Shown here one piece after another: positions 11,901-22,726 of a stretch of DNA of 64,000 bases. The number at the start of each line of letters is the position of its first letter. Position 1 is the first letter of the stretch. The notes below the pieces were generated by a model. It was given only the letters and a program-made list of their open reading frames with translations, was not told where the DNA came from and did no database searches. This DNA comes from Antedon mediterranea. Its lineage: Eukaryota > Echinodermata > Crinoidea > Comatulida > Antedonidae. The translations under genes and the position numbers were made by a program. The stretch lies in NCBI RefSeq assembly GCF_964355755.1, contig NC_092677.1:1059001-1123000 (forward strand). Reading direction: 5' to 3'.

Positions 11901-13826
11901 CAAATACTAAATACATAGATAAAACATTATTCAGAGTGTAAACGGAACAATGTTATTATTGCACTTGCACCACCTGATTGATCAGACTGTTATAATCATT
12001 TATTATTGTACTGAATGCCAATTCTATCCTTTTTATCTTCATTATTTTAAGTAGCTGTTAATGCTTTTGTTTGTTTGTTGCTTGTCAGTTGCTTCAAAAC
12101 ACAATTATGCTAGTTTAAAAGTTGCGTTCACACAGTCTTCAATTGCATTTTTAGGGAATTACAAGCCACAAATTACAAGTGATCCAGCTCCAGATTCTTT
12201 GCAAGTTGGTGACAACGTAACATTTACGTGTTTATCTGATGCCAATCCTACATCAGAAATAGCATGGTTGAGGAACAACGTTACCATCATAGAGATGGAT
12301 GACAGATTCACAAGGAACGACAATACATCTATTCTTCACATAGATGGTTTGACTCGAGATGATCACGCCCTCTATGGTTGTAGTTCAAGAAACATTCTAA
12401 AGGAAATCTTGAGTGATCAGATTGAACTAAATATAGAATGTAAGTGCAGTGTAGTAAAACATATTGTAACCAAGATAAGGTATATGAATTGAAAGGAGCT
12501 CATGAATGCGTTAATATCACGTGTTTTGGTACTAACAAAATAGGAACGAATAACGCATCGGGTATCCGTGTCCTAAATGTAAGTTGATAGGCCTCTATTG
12601 GTTCACATTTAGAATTTAAAGATTCTATAGATTCCAAATCCAATCAACGGTTAATATTAATTAACTAGCCTTAAAGCCCTTTTGGCTTATTTATGTTTCT
12701 CCGGCATAAGTGCATTCTACATAAAAAATTAACTGTCATGTTATTTCACAATGATGTATCTTATGAAAATAAAATTGAATTGATTTGAATTATTTCGTTA
12801 TTATTATATAATAAATAATTTATTATGTTTTATTATTTATTATTATTATATTATATTTATTAAATTTTTATTTACTTTTTGGAAGAAGTGGGAGAGGGGT
12901 TAGTTAGAAAGTATATCGAAATCAAAAATTCTGAAAATATAAATATTGTTATTATTATTAACTGGCAATTTGTTTTTATACTTCCATGTAGGAAATATTT
13001 TTACCGTTTGTCAGATAAATTAAAAAAAAGGTGTATATGTATGTATGTTAGCTTAGGTCTACTTATAAAAAAAGTAGTATAGTATAAACACTGGCCTAAC
13101 AATATTTTTTTTTCGGCAGGTGAATGTCTAACTGTTGAATGGCCGACAGTTTATCCAGAGCAAACAGTAGAAACATTGAGTTGGAAGACAAGACTGGTCA
13201 TCGTGAATGTTTGTGTTGGAATGCTAATTGGTGCCATTGTAATGTGTATTGGAATGTTTGTCTATAACAGATGTTATATAAGAGGTTTGTCGCTTTATAT
13301 TTAGACGTATTTTGGTAACACGTCAATGTTTATTTTAAAACATTCATGTCTCATGTGAAAGGTAGATACATAATTCACTCCCATGTTTACACAAATGTTT
13401 ACTAAATAATTGTGTTTGTTACTATTCTGTTGGTATTTGATATATTTTATTACCTAGATACATTTTGTCTTTATTTTTAGAAAACACGAAAACGAAAAAA
13501 CAAGACGTAAGTGTTAAAATATTGACTATTGATTTTTTTTATAAATAATTGCCAACAAAGAAAAAAAATAATCATGTTGATTTTAATTGGAGAAGGTTAG
13601 AAACGTATACCTTTGAATATTGACAAAACAAAACAACAAGGAAGTTTCCGTGAATATTATTTATGGCTCAGCCTGCTAGCCTATTATTATTTATAATAAT
13701 GACATTTGAACTTTCGTATTTATCTTGCAGATGTATATGAATTCCATAGTAAACGACTCCGACAAAGACCATTATGACGACTTACAAAACAAATTAGAAA
13801 TGCCGGCTTATCACAGTGTTTATTAG
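8909..13826 (+). CDS. Gene C: complete Ig-superfamily receptor
   Basis: Exons: 8909-8951 signal peptide, 9858-10202 V-type Ig, 10714-10995 Ig, 11559-11777 short Ig, 12155-12439 duplicated Ig, 13120-13284 transmembrane, 13481-13506 linker, 13731-13826 tail. All ectodomain junctions are phase 1, so every Ig exon can be kept or skipped without frame loss. The tail has YMNS, HYDDLQ and AYHSV, a diverged version of the A/E/F tail with YDDL-x8-YHSV spacing. It faces gene D tail-to-tail. Predicted surface receptor; ligand unknown. Confidence 0.82.
9174..9748. mobile_element. AAGCTTGG-ended MITE copies in intron 1 of gene C
   Basis: A short hairpin copy at 9174-9247 (AAGCTTGGTTCCCA ... TGGGAACCAAGCTT) is followed by a longer one at 9281-9748 with the same inverted ends. 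Subterminal GCGTTGCGTC/ACGTCCTTGCG and TTGACCAATCA blocks recur in both arms. Related copies sit in intron 1 of E (about 22790-22935) and G (48516-48665). Confidence 0.75.
9858..10202 (+). CDS. Gene C exon 2: V-type Ig domain
   Basis: 115 codons, phase 1-1. Core features: LLACDYTP, C-strand VDISWTRV and the F-strand EDAMYYVCAVF. The long C'-C'' region suits a V-set domain. This V is not closely similar to those of D/E or F/G. Confidence 0.8.
10352..10530. repeat. Tandem repeat, about 43-46 bp x 4
   Basis: Four copies of a unit containing CATGCGTCACGACTTATCAG then ACCACTATAATC, inside the intron after the V exon of C. Confidence 0.85.
10714..10995 (+). CDS. Gene C exon 3: Ig domain
   Basis: Strong T-run acceptor, donor GTAAGTG, phase 1-1, 94 codons. 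Motifs VTFTCLSEANP, KIAWLKNN and DDHALFSCSS. Near-identical to 12155-12439, which arose by tandem duplication. Confidence 0.85.
11559..11777 (+). CDS. Gene C exon 4: short Ig-like domain
   Basis: Acceptor TTAATAG, donor GTAAGT, 73 codons, phase 1-1. Two cysteines in Ig positions (VECTSDANP, NITCFGTNKIG) but no core Trp. Resembles the cysteine-less domain of A/E in layout (TNKIGTGNAS against TNLIGSTAE). A second possible acceptor lies at about 11364. Confidence 0.7.
12155..12439 (+). CDS. Gene C exon 5: duplicated Ig domain
   Basis: 95 codons, phase 1-1, one codon longer than 10714-10995 (IIEMDD against IDMDD). Both cysteines and the Trp are kept, so the copy looks functional. Confidence 0.83.
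12478..12579 (+). pseudogene. Remnant of duplicated short Ig exon in gene C
   Basis: Matches the second half of 11559-11777 (CGTTAATATCACGTG, GGTACTAACAAAATAGGAAC) but lacks the first half and an acceptor. A shift near GGTATCCGTGTCC breaks the frame before the old donor. Confidence 0.78.
13120..13284 (+). CDS. Gene C exon: stalk and transmembrane helix
   Basis: 55 codons, phase 1-1. A stalk with WPTVYPEQTVETLSWKTR leads into LVIVNVCVGMLIGAIVMCIG and MFVYNRCYIR. The GMLIG core recalls GMTFVGVLIG of F. An Asn lies in the outer half of the helix; there is no acidic or basic residue in mid-helix of the kind used to bind adaptor chains. Confidence 0.8.
13481..13506 (+). CDS. Gene C exon: juxtamembrane linker
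   Basis: 26 bases, phase 1 in and 0 out, encoding a Lys-rich stretch ending KKQD before GTAAGT, like the KQD end of the gene A linker. Confidence 0.68.
13731..13826 (+). CDS. Gene C last exon: cytoplasmic tail
   Basis: 31 residues then TAG. Motifs: YMNS (residues 2-5), HYDDLQ (14-19) and AYHSVY at the very C-terminus. Y-to-Y spacing fits YxxL-x8-YxxV. The YVNV Grb2 site of the relatives is replaced by YHSV. AATAAA-type signals lie about 170 bases downstream. Confidence 0.78.
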   Translation: MYMNSIVNDSDKDHYDDLQNKLEMPAYHSVY

Positions 13827-15715
13827 TATGATACAAAGTTCTGTCTACAAAAATGTGTGATGTGCCCAAATATGGTAGTAATATACTTAAATAATATGGT
13901 AGTGATATGACATCATCATGTCCATATGGGCACATCACATACAGTTTTATATGTAGACAGAGCATTAGAAAATACGGTAATACAATACAAAGCTTTAAAA
14001 AATAAAAATAAAATGAAGGAAGGTATCACTACATAATCTAGATATCCTCAAGTTGATACACTTAAATTGTATATATTACTATAAGTGGCATGTTTAAGTA
14101 TATCTGTACCAGTAAGAATGAGTCACGTCGTCGGTATTCAGTTGAAGAATACGACTTTTAAAAGCCCATTGTTGGTTTTATAATTATATTACAAAGTTTG
14201 TTACAGATTGCACAATACTTTGCAAAATATTTAACTTCCTTGTAGGGATGTACTAAACATTTTGTACACACCAGCGAAATTGAATGAACAAGGAGTGAAA
14301 TATTTCAGTTTTATTTCTTCTTTGATGAAGAAGTTTCATATTTTGCATATTCAATCAACTTTTTCTTAAATGATTTTTCTGATATGTTCACATCTGCTTA
14401 CAAAATAATTATGAATAACGACTATATTGAAGCAAGAACGAACGTAAACCATGGAGGTATAAAAATATGCGTAAACCGAACCCAGTACCATTTTGATTTA
14501 ATTCATGAAACTACCTCGTGCCATTATTCAGATATATTGACAGTTTTGATTGATATTCACATGAAAATAATATTGAATTAGCAAAAAAAAACATAACATA
14601 AACATGTGGAGGTAGTCATGTTTACTGCAGTAAAATAGGCCTTTTTGCAGTAAGTATGTATCATCATTTGTTGCTGCTACTTAGGGATGTATACCGCAAC
14701 ATGATTGATCATATTTCAATATTGATTTAATGTACACAGCAACACGGTAGACATTGTAACGATTGTTAATCTCATTTATTTATACAAGTAAAAAAAAACA
14801 CATACATGGTTTAGATTTGAGGGGTTAGTTAAAACACAATCAGATCACGACAAGAAAACCAAACTTCTAGGTTTCAGTTAGTAAAATTAGTTTACATTAA
14901 TTAAAGTTTGGTTTAAAAAAAATACAAGTAAACACTGAAAATTGTTAGTAACCTTATTACATAATTCAATTATGTAAAAAAATAATGATGAGTTAAAAAT
15001 TGAAGCTTAATATTCTTCTAATATTTCATTATACTTACTTACATGTCAGACCATGAAGATAACAGCATTTATGTCTTATGTGAGTTTTAAACAAAATTAT
15101 AAGCATGCACTAGATAAAAAAACAAAGCAAAGGAGATATAGTTATAAAACAAAGAACATTATGTTATTGATACAAAACATAGGCTAAGATATAAAATGTA
15201 ACATTGTAAATTCTAATCATTAATTCGTATTGTATAATTTTTAATTTCTATATAATATATTTTGTTGATAATATCTACCAAATGTATTAACTATAATGTC
15301 AGTCATTATACCATAGTGTAAAAATTAAATTTGTATGTACAAATTTAATCGAAATACCGAAAACTAACCTACTAAAATTACGCTAACATTAATGTTACAT
15401 TGTCATTATTGTTTAATGACCGTATATTTATATATGACTTTACTAATTATGATCATTTGTACATCAAAACATTATACTTTGTGACAACTCTATTACAATA
15501 ATTATGAATTCCTGTCCATTTTGTATACTCATAAAATGTCATGTGTTGGAATTTACTTTAATTTTACATTTTAATTTCAAACTGAGTAAATGAAATTGAA
15601 ATCCAATCTAAAAAATAGAAATAATAAATTCCATCTAGAGAAGGGAGCCCTCATTCAGAATGATAAATTCTTGTGATCTTTCAGGGGTCTGCTAAATATT
15701 CTACGAACCCTAGAA
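13827..15715. other. Convergent C-D intergenic region
   Basis: AT-rich, no exon or named repeat recognised apart from poly(A)-like signals near 14000 and short TAGGCC words. Confidence 0.5.
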
Positions 15716-15829
15716 TCAAATGTCACTCTGGACGCTTGAATACTGTGTCTCTGGTTTTGTGCGAATATTTTCATCCTGTTTACCAGGATTGTTAAGATCC
15801 AGCTCAGCATATGCCAGTTGCTCTACGTT
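15716..15829 (-). CDS. Gene D last exon: ITIM + ITSM tail
   Basis: Acceptor GATGTAG, phase 0, 37 residues then TGA. LAYAEL at residues 5-10 fits (I/V/L/S)xYxx(I/V/L), and TQYSSV at 28-33 fits TxYxx(V/I). Homologous to gene G 36317-36201, with the same two motifs and IRTxPET in between. Confidence 0.85.
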   Translation of the reverse strand, partial: NVEQLAYAELDLNNPGKQDENIRTKPETQYSSVQSDI

Positions 15830-18800
15830 CTACATCAAGCAAATAGTACAATTTAAATATTATTATGATCCTAATTATAAATATTTTCAGTATTGTTTAG
15901 GTCGAATGTTTGATGGGCGGCGTTATTGGAAAAACCGTTGTTGATGCCAAGAATTTGTTAAAATTACACGTCTTTACTTACAGCCCCAGATTTCTTTGAA
16001 TCACTTGGTTTCGGCTTTTGGACGTATGCAGTACCATAACCACCAGTTAAACCTATTAATTCAGAGGTGTCTTTTGTGGTTATTACATTTCCAGCGGAGG
16101 TCCTAACCAAGTAAATGAAATTACATGAAATGGAATTATGTGATAATAATGTATGTGCAATTACTAGTAAATTATAGAATGAGTGCATAATAATTAATAA
16201 AAATACAGTACAGTATTTACATTTTGTTACCTGTGTTTTTTTTTTATAATAATACTTACACCCTCTCACTGAAACAATATTTTTTTCCTGTAAGAAGAAA
16301 TAGCAAAAAAAAAAAAAAAGTTTTGGCGAGAGGAAAAACTATATTTGACAATTCTGCTTTTATTTTCTATGGAATGGAGAGATTGTTTTCTTATATTCAG
16401 TAATTCATTAATTATAATTTCCTGTTATTCGTTTCACGGGAACGTCTCTTCTCAGTTAGGGGTGTACACTGAATAGGGGTGTCCTACATAGTTTAATGGT
16501 ACTGAGGTATAAGAAGCCCACTCATAATTATTTAGAATACATTTTACGAAAGGAACTACTTCACTACTACTAGGTTAGGTTCACACCCAAAACATTACTT
16601 ATCATTTTTATTAAAGGTGTTTGTGGAAAGCCGATTTATGATTGGTTTTTTGAATGGGATACATTTTAACTGAATTACTTTTTCTTATTATATTCTATGA
16701 GATAATTATTCTAAAAAAAATATTGAAAAGGATAGTTTTCAATTGGGTAAATCTTCAATTACAGTATCTCATGTATGTAGATAAAATTGCCAGAATATTT
16801 TTAAAGGGAATGTTTAAAGTTTTACGTTAATAGCCTACCAAAATTAGATATCCTGTAACACAGGCCTAAAAGGCTACAATAAAAGAATGCTACAGTATTC
16901 TTCATTTGAATTTTTGAACCTCCTAAATGCTTTTAAACCTAATAGAAAACGTCATATTCAATTTAGTAATTTTTTGTTATTAATATTCACACATTCTTAT
17001 CAATAACTTTATTCACAAACATGATTTTTTTAAATATAAAAACTATATATATATCAAATATTTTTTTTATTAATAATGTATGTTTTTGTTGTTTAGTAAT
17101 GTATTTTTGTTGTTTAATAATGTATTTTTGTTACATTAAAATTGTTTCACTACTGATATAACTTATAACTCTTGTTAGAGGACGTTTTTCTCGTTATAAT
17201 TACCGGTACGATTTTGTAGACAATATTCTTTGTAATTTGCAGATACACACTATTTAAAGGGAAATGTTATTATTGCTTTATGTTAATTGAACTTAACATT
17301 TTCGCAGTATGTAATACGTGAATAATTGATTATTATCCTATTTATATTATTGTTTCTTAGATTAGTAGTAGGCCTACTTTATTGGTATACATGACACCTG
17401 TTTTAAGGTCAACTATTCATTTTTCCAATTGTATAAGTTAAAACTATTAACTTACTACCAAAGATAAAGCCAAAATATAGGCCTATAGCAAGCACTATCA
17501 ATACAATCGTTACTGGTATAACAATTCCAACTGTAAAAAATAATATAAATTATTAAGTAAAAACAACACGACATTATGTGTATAAAATTAACTCTCTTAA
17601 CTTTTGCTTAACATAACATATATATTTTATGGAAAGGCAAAAAATGTGATGAAACAACCGACCATACTCTGTGCATTGTATCTTTAATATTTTACACATT
17701 ACGTCTTATGTATATAATTCATCAATTCTTACGATACATATTTATGTTCAATGTTTATTCTCCATAACCAGTATTGCTAAACTAGTTGTTTGAAATAGAT
17801 GCTCAGCTGAGTAGTTGGTAAACGTTTTATCATAAATTAGTTTTTAACCAATTTATATTTTCTGAATAAGACTCACCTATAAGATCAGCACTTTGCCCAT
17901 CACTGGGATTATAGACATCACTAGCTGTAATATAAAGTTAAAATATTCTTGTGAAAACTTTATGCGGTACTAATCAAACGGAAAAAAAACCCCACAAAAG
18001 TTGTTTTATAATAATTATTTTACATTCTGTGTTATAAATGATGATAACGATGACAATGTTGAAGTGAATGGAAACTTCAGACATATGGCCATCGTGCATT
18101 TTCTTGTGCAGCACCCATTTTGTGGAATAAACTGCCAATCGACATAAAGACATCTGAAAACATCTTTCAAAACACGACTAAAACCCATTTTTACACAGAG
18201 GCATTTCCTGCTTAACTTTGTCAAGCGCCTTTGAACATTATTTCTATGGATACTGGCGCTATATAAATCTGATTGATTGATTGATATTTGACAAAATTGT
18301 GCAGCATTAGCAGCAGCATTAGAATTAGCAGTAGCATTAGCATTAGAAGCAGCAATAGCATTAGCATTAGCAGTAGCATTAGCAACAGCATTAGCATTAG
18401 CAGCAGCATTATCAGTAGCAGCATTAGCAGCAGCATTAGCATTAGCAGCAGCATTATCAGTAGCATTAGCATTAGCAGCAGCATTATCAGTAGCATTAGC
18501 AGCAGCATTAGCAGCAGCATTAGCAGCAGCATTAGCATTAGCAGTAGCATTAGCAACAGCATTAGCATTAGCAGCAGCATTATCAGTAGCAGCATTAGCA
18601 GCAGCATTAGCATTAGCAGCAGCATTATCAGTAGCATTAGCATTAGCAGCAGCATTATCAGTAGCATTAGCAGCAGCATTAGCATTAGCAGCAGCATTAT
18701 CAGTAGCATTAGCATTAGCAGCAGCAGCATTAGCAGCAGCATTAGCATTAGCAGCAGCATTATCAGTAGCATTAGCATTAGCAGCAGCATTAGCAGCAGC

Positions 18801-21458
18801 ATTAGCAGCAGCATTAGCATTAGCAGTAGCATTAGCAACAGCATTAGCATTAGAAGCAGCATTATCAGTAGCATTAGCAGCAGAATTAGTATTAGCAGCA
18901 GCAGCATTAGCAGCAGCAGCATTAGCATTAGCAGCAGCATTAGCAGCAGCATTAGCATTAGCAGTAGCATTAGCAACATCATTAGCAGCAGCATTAGCAG
19001 CATTATCATTAGCAGCAGCATTAGAGCATTAGCAGAAGCATTAGCAGTAGCATTAGCAGCAGCATTATCATTAGCAGCAGCATTAGAGCATTAGCAGCAG
19101 CATTAGCATTAGCAGCAGCATTATCATTAGCAGCAGTAGCAGTAGCATTAGCAGTTTCATTAGCATTAGCAGCAGCATTAGCAGCAGCATTAGCATTAGC
19201 ATTAGCAGCAGTAGCACAGCAGCAGCAGCAGCGGTGGCAGCAGTAGCACAGCAGCAGCAGCAGTAGTAGTACGTTTTTCATCTAAGAATGATGTTAAAGA
19301 TAATGGAATGTGTGTGTACTTACAGTCTAGTTTGAGTGAAGCAGTGTTGCTAAGTTTCCCTTGCATTCCACGATAAGCAGCATTCTCTGCTCTACACTGG
19401 TAATCTCCTTCATCTGATACATTTACTTTATTAATAATTAATGCTGAATCAGAATATGAATATTTGTCTGTATCAGCCGTATTAAGTATGACGTCACCTT
19501 TACACCATGTGACGGTAATGGGGGTTGGTACACCATCAAGTGAAGAACACGTAAACATTGCTGTTTCATTTACCATCACAGACAGTTCTTGAGGCTCCAA
19601 AACAGGGTTGTTTAGATCTGCAATGCACAGAACACATTACATAGCATGTTTTAATATTAATGTTCTTACTGTAGACCTACATTTGTTTCATCCACGAGTG
19701 AGATGATTACTAAAATTTAGCAAGCCAATCAATGTTTTTCTTTAGAGACATTCATTCATTCAGGCGCGCTTTACCTGACTACAGGTATAGTCCAAACTGT
19801 TCATGGTTTTTTAATAACTTGTACTTTCAACAATTTTATAAAATTAAGCAATAATGGTCAACAAAAAAATGTAATAATCTGAAAGTAGAGTAAATCTGAA
19901 ATTTTAAGCATGATAAATAAATTTAAAAATTATTATATAGACGATCCGATAGAATTTAAAAGTGTTAGGATTTTCTATGAATAATTGTGATATAAACTTA
20001 TTTCTAACTCACATTGTACCGTAAGTGAGGCATGGTCATTAGCGGAATTCTCTTTAGTCGTAGTGATTTTACAGAGATAGTTGCTAGTATCATTTACTTT
20101 AACATTGGTAATGATAAGATCGTTATCATTAGATAACCTATAACGACCATTAGTTGTCTGTCCTGTAGCCAATAGAGTGTCCCCTACTTGTTGACCATCT
20201 TGGTCAGCTTTTGTCCAAACCAGTTGTAACAATGAATCTGCTGTAACAAGTGTATAAATACACGATATTATTGCATCTTCAGCAACCTTTACTGTATCAG
20301 GAACCATGACCGTCACCGATGTAGGTTGTGCATTAACTAAAACATAAAAACGCCTTGAATGTTTACTTTTATGATTATGTAAAGTCAGACGTTGAATCTG
20401 TACATCAAATAAACAAAAGTTGTACGCTAAATGGAAATATAAGTTATATAAATATATAAAAAATAAAATCCTTGTAATTCAAATAATTCGAATTAACGGT
20501 AAACATTTTTGAAGATTTTGAAAACCAAACTAAAAAAAGTACCGACCGAGTTATTTATTTGAAACACAGCCCTCATAAATTATATGTATGTATGTATTAC
20601 TCATCTGACTCATCAGATAGAAGTTTAGGCATTTTTCTTCACCTCAAATCTTTCGGAAAACCTATCTGTCAGATAAAGCTTTCGAGATATTTAAAGTAAT
20701 AAATACTTTCTTACACAGTACTTTATTGTAAATACTTACGATTGACATCAAGTTTTCCATAATCTTCACCAGTTTCGCCAGATGAATCCACAATTCTACA
20801 CTGATAATACCCGTCATCAGGTAGGTCTATGTTTATAATGGTGAGAGTAGCCACACCAGTTTGAGGAGTTTCTATTGTGATATCAACTTGATATCTACTA
20901 TTTGGATTAGATATCAGAGTATTAACGAGGATATTCAACTCATCTCCTGCTGAAGTGCTATTCAACCATTGAACACTATAAAGTGTTCTTGTTGTATCAC
21001 TGAGTGTGTAGTAACACTTGATATTAGCATCTTCACCTAATGTTACATTGCTATTCTGTACACTGACTTTTGGAAGGGTATTTATTTGACTGTTTGTAAC
21101 TGAAAAATAGAAACAAGTGGTCATGGTAAGAGAGTAAGTTAACAGATGGGGTGGGACCCTTTTCCCTAAATTCGTCACTTCCCATTATGTAGAATCCACT
21201 GATTATTTTTCAAACCACAATATCAGAACACATAGATACAATTATATGAAATAATTACACCAAAGCCTATCGTTTATTTCATGTTTCTTTGTTTTTTTTA
21301 CAGAATTTCGTAATTGGGTGGGAGCTATTTCACTAGGACCAGAACAATTGCAATTTATATATTGATATCTATAAAATGTTGAAAATCAAAAACACCCCAG
21401 ATTTACCGTGCACTGCTGTAGCAACCAAAGCGATGAACATGAGATGTTGTGTGGTCAT
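15716..21458 (-). CDS. Gene D: inhibitory-type Ig receptor with ITIM and ITSM
   Basis: Exons in gene order: 21458-21407 signal peptide, 21099-20740 V(a), 20336-20013 V(b), 19617-19324 Ig, 17924-17877 stalk, 17530-17456 membrane helix, 16287-16260 linker, 16102-15982 proximal tail, 15829-15716 distal tail. Phases agree throughout (1-1; linker 1-2; tail 2-0; last 0). The distal tail has a textbook ITIM (LAYAEL) and an ITSM (TQYSSV), as in vertebrate receptors that recruit SHP phosphatases or SAP proteins. The gene starts about 1.2 kb from, and opposite to, gene E, which shares V(a). Inhibitory function is inferred from motifs. Confidence 0.85.
15982..16102 (-). CDS. Gene D exon: membrane-proximal tail
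   Basis: Phase 2 in, 0 out. Contains SELIGLTGGYGTAYVQK. It aligns with gene G 38952-38772 (SEVIGLTNDDDVTYAQVQK), but the ITIM of G has become TAYVQK here, losing the +3 hydrophobic residue. If the donor GTAAGT were not used the frame would end five codons later. Confidence 0.78.
16260..16287 (-). CDS. Gene D exon: small linker
   Basis: 28 bases, phase 1 to 2, acceptor TTCTTACAG, donor GTAAGT. Encodes basic residues after the helix (KKYCFSER). Confidence 0.62.
17456..17530 (-). CDS. Gene D exon: transmembrane helix
   Basis: 25 codons, phase 1-1. Reads VGIVIPVTIVLIVLAIGLYF, then GFIFG: an uninterrupted hydrophobic helix without charged residues. Same place as gene G 41911-41852. Confidence 0.8.
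17877..17924 (-). CDS. Gene D exon: short stalk
   Basis: 16 codons, phase 1-1, acceptor TATTACAG, donor GTGAGT. Ser/Asp/Pro-rich, ending ADLIG; the counterpart in G has the same length and ends GGLIG. Confidence 0.72.
   Translation of the reverse strand, partial: LVMSIIPVMGKVLIL
18030..18292 (+). mobile_element. 3' end of a non-LTR retrotransposon
   Basis: The plus strand reads APILWNKLPIDIKTSENIF, the common C-terminal block of CR1/L2/Jockey-type reverse-transcriptase proteins, then a GCGCTATATAAAT 3' end and a GATT microsatellite tail. Sits inside an intron of gene D, opposite in strand. Confidence 0.72.
18297..19275. repeat. GCA/TTA trinucleotide array, about 1 kb
   Basis: Nearly pure GCAGCATTAGCATTA-type triplets with a few GTA, ACA and ATC variants. 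Because every unit is a multiple of three and lacks stops in several frames, it produces long spurious open frames (poly-Leu/Met, poly-Ser/Ile, poly-Ala/Asn). It lies in a gene D intron, directly after the retrotransposon tail. Confidence 0.92.
19324..19617 (-). CDS. Gene D exon: Ig (I-type) domain
   Basis: 98 codons, phase 1-1. Core: AMFTCSSLDGVPTPITVTW and DEGDYQCRAENAAY. Same domain as G 47614-47318, F 56553-56843 and the decayed copy in H. Confidence 0.86.
20013..20336 (-). CDS. Gene D exon: V(b)-type Ig domain
   Basis: 108 codons, phase 1-1. Cysteines in IISCIYTL and NYLCKITT, C-strand LLQLVWTKAD. Homologous to the single V domain of G, F and H. Confidence 0.86.
20740..21099 (-). CDS. 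Gene D exon: V(a)-type Ig domain
   Basis: 120 codons, phase 1-1. Motifs NIKCYYTL, SVQWLNSTSAGDEL and DDGYYQCRIV. Clearly homologous to the V domain of gene E (GVQWYNSTSTGDEL, DDGYYQCRVV), roughly 60% identical by eye. No other gene in the window has V(a). Confidence 0.86.
21407..21458 (-). CDS. Gene D exon 1: signal peptide
   Basis: ATG, then LMFIALVATAVHG, donor GTAAAT, phase 1. The base run TTATTTTAG just upstream of the ATG looks like the acceptor of a 5'-UTR intron. Confidence 0.75.
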
Positions 21459-22674
21459 CTTGAATCAACCTAAAATAACAAGTATATTTACTAGTTACAT
21501 GAAAACAAATCACAAATAGAGGAAATACAAGTTTACTTCTTTACATGACGCTGGATGCAAGGAGGCAGGATTATATTTTTATTGTTTCTCCTTAAACACC
21601 AACCAACAAAACCCTTGAAAGTGATTATGCTCCTCGGTGGCTTAAATCTCATTATTCATCACTTTGACAACCACCACCCAGGATATCATGTGTCGCCTAT
21701 CACATTAATGCCTGTATATTGGAAGGTTCTACGATACAGGCGTCACACTCACATGTGAAAGACATACTGTGTACTATATCAAAGAATTCGCTATGAAACT
21801 GGACAAGTTTAGATACAGTACCGGGATAATCGGCTAAAATATGATGCAATAGAAAAGGTTTATAGTGCCGACGTATATGTTGAAGCAAGTCACTCAGAAA
21901 AAAAAGTATAATTGGCAGATGTGTTCATAAAAGTGTGTTTACTTTATGTATTTTGTGATGAAAGTGGGCTTAATCATTTCATAAGTAAAACTAATAATTA
22001 CAACCATGATTTGACCAATCGCTAGCATTAACATCGGTTCAGTTTCTGTTGGCAAGTCTCGTCCACGAATTTTTGTCGCCCTCTGCGTTCATTTTAACAC
22101 ACACACACAAAGTAATGTACTAGAACTGGAGTTCACTACGTGATATTTTCCCGACACTTAACAAAGTAAGTTGCTTCTTTTCGTAATATTAACATAAGTA
22201 TTACATAATAATATTATATATAATATAGCCAATGTAATAAAGGAGTGTATAGTAGGTTTCGATACTTCAGCTTTACTTAATGCAATATGAGTCCTACTTT
22301 CAAAATTCGATTATTAAGGAATGTTCTGCTTAAAATGCACACATACTACTGCTTGCATATGTACACTATTCAACGATCATTACCAATAGCAACGAACATT
22401 CTTTATTATTTAGGTATTGTATATATAATCATTTACGACCACCAATAAGCTATTTTTTCTAGCCAGAATAGATTTGCTATACGAGGTGGCTCTCATGCTG
22501 ACTTTAAAGAAGATAATCCAACATGAAGTGCTGTCGTCTCTTGAGAAAAGGTTTACCATTAGGCCTATAATAAAATGTACAATGTAAACTTACCATCCCC
22601 CAAATGTCACCACATTTATTTAATTCTAATTAACTAAAGCATGTTACTTCACTTTTTTTTTGCAGAGATTAAAA
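21459..22674. promoter_or_regulatory. Shared divergent 5' region of D and E
   Basis: The two start codons are 1,216 bases apart on opposite strands. Each ATG is preceded by an acceptor-like AG (a 5'-UTR intron in each), so the common promoter should lie in the middle. No TATA box or named factor site could be fixed by eye. Confidence 0.45.
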
Positions 22675-22726
22675 ATGACGATATATAAATGGGAGTTAAT
22701 TATCCTAATGTTTCAGATATGTGATG
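22675..22726 (+). CDS. Gene E exon 1: signal peptide
   Basis: ATG then a hydrophobic stretch (LIILMFQICDG), donor GTAAGT, phase 1. TTTGCAG ten bases upstream is a likely 5'-UTR intron acceptor. Confidence 0.75.

Noticed and set aside
18221-19094. Long open frames of about 267 codons on both strands (Leu/Met and Ser/Ile proteins)
   Set aside because: They are produced by the GCA/TTA triplet array; no start context, domain or splice logic supports them.
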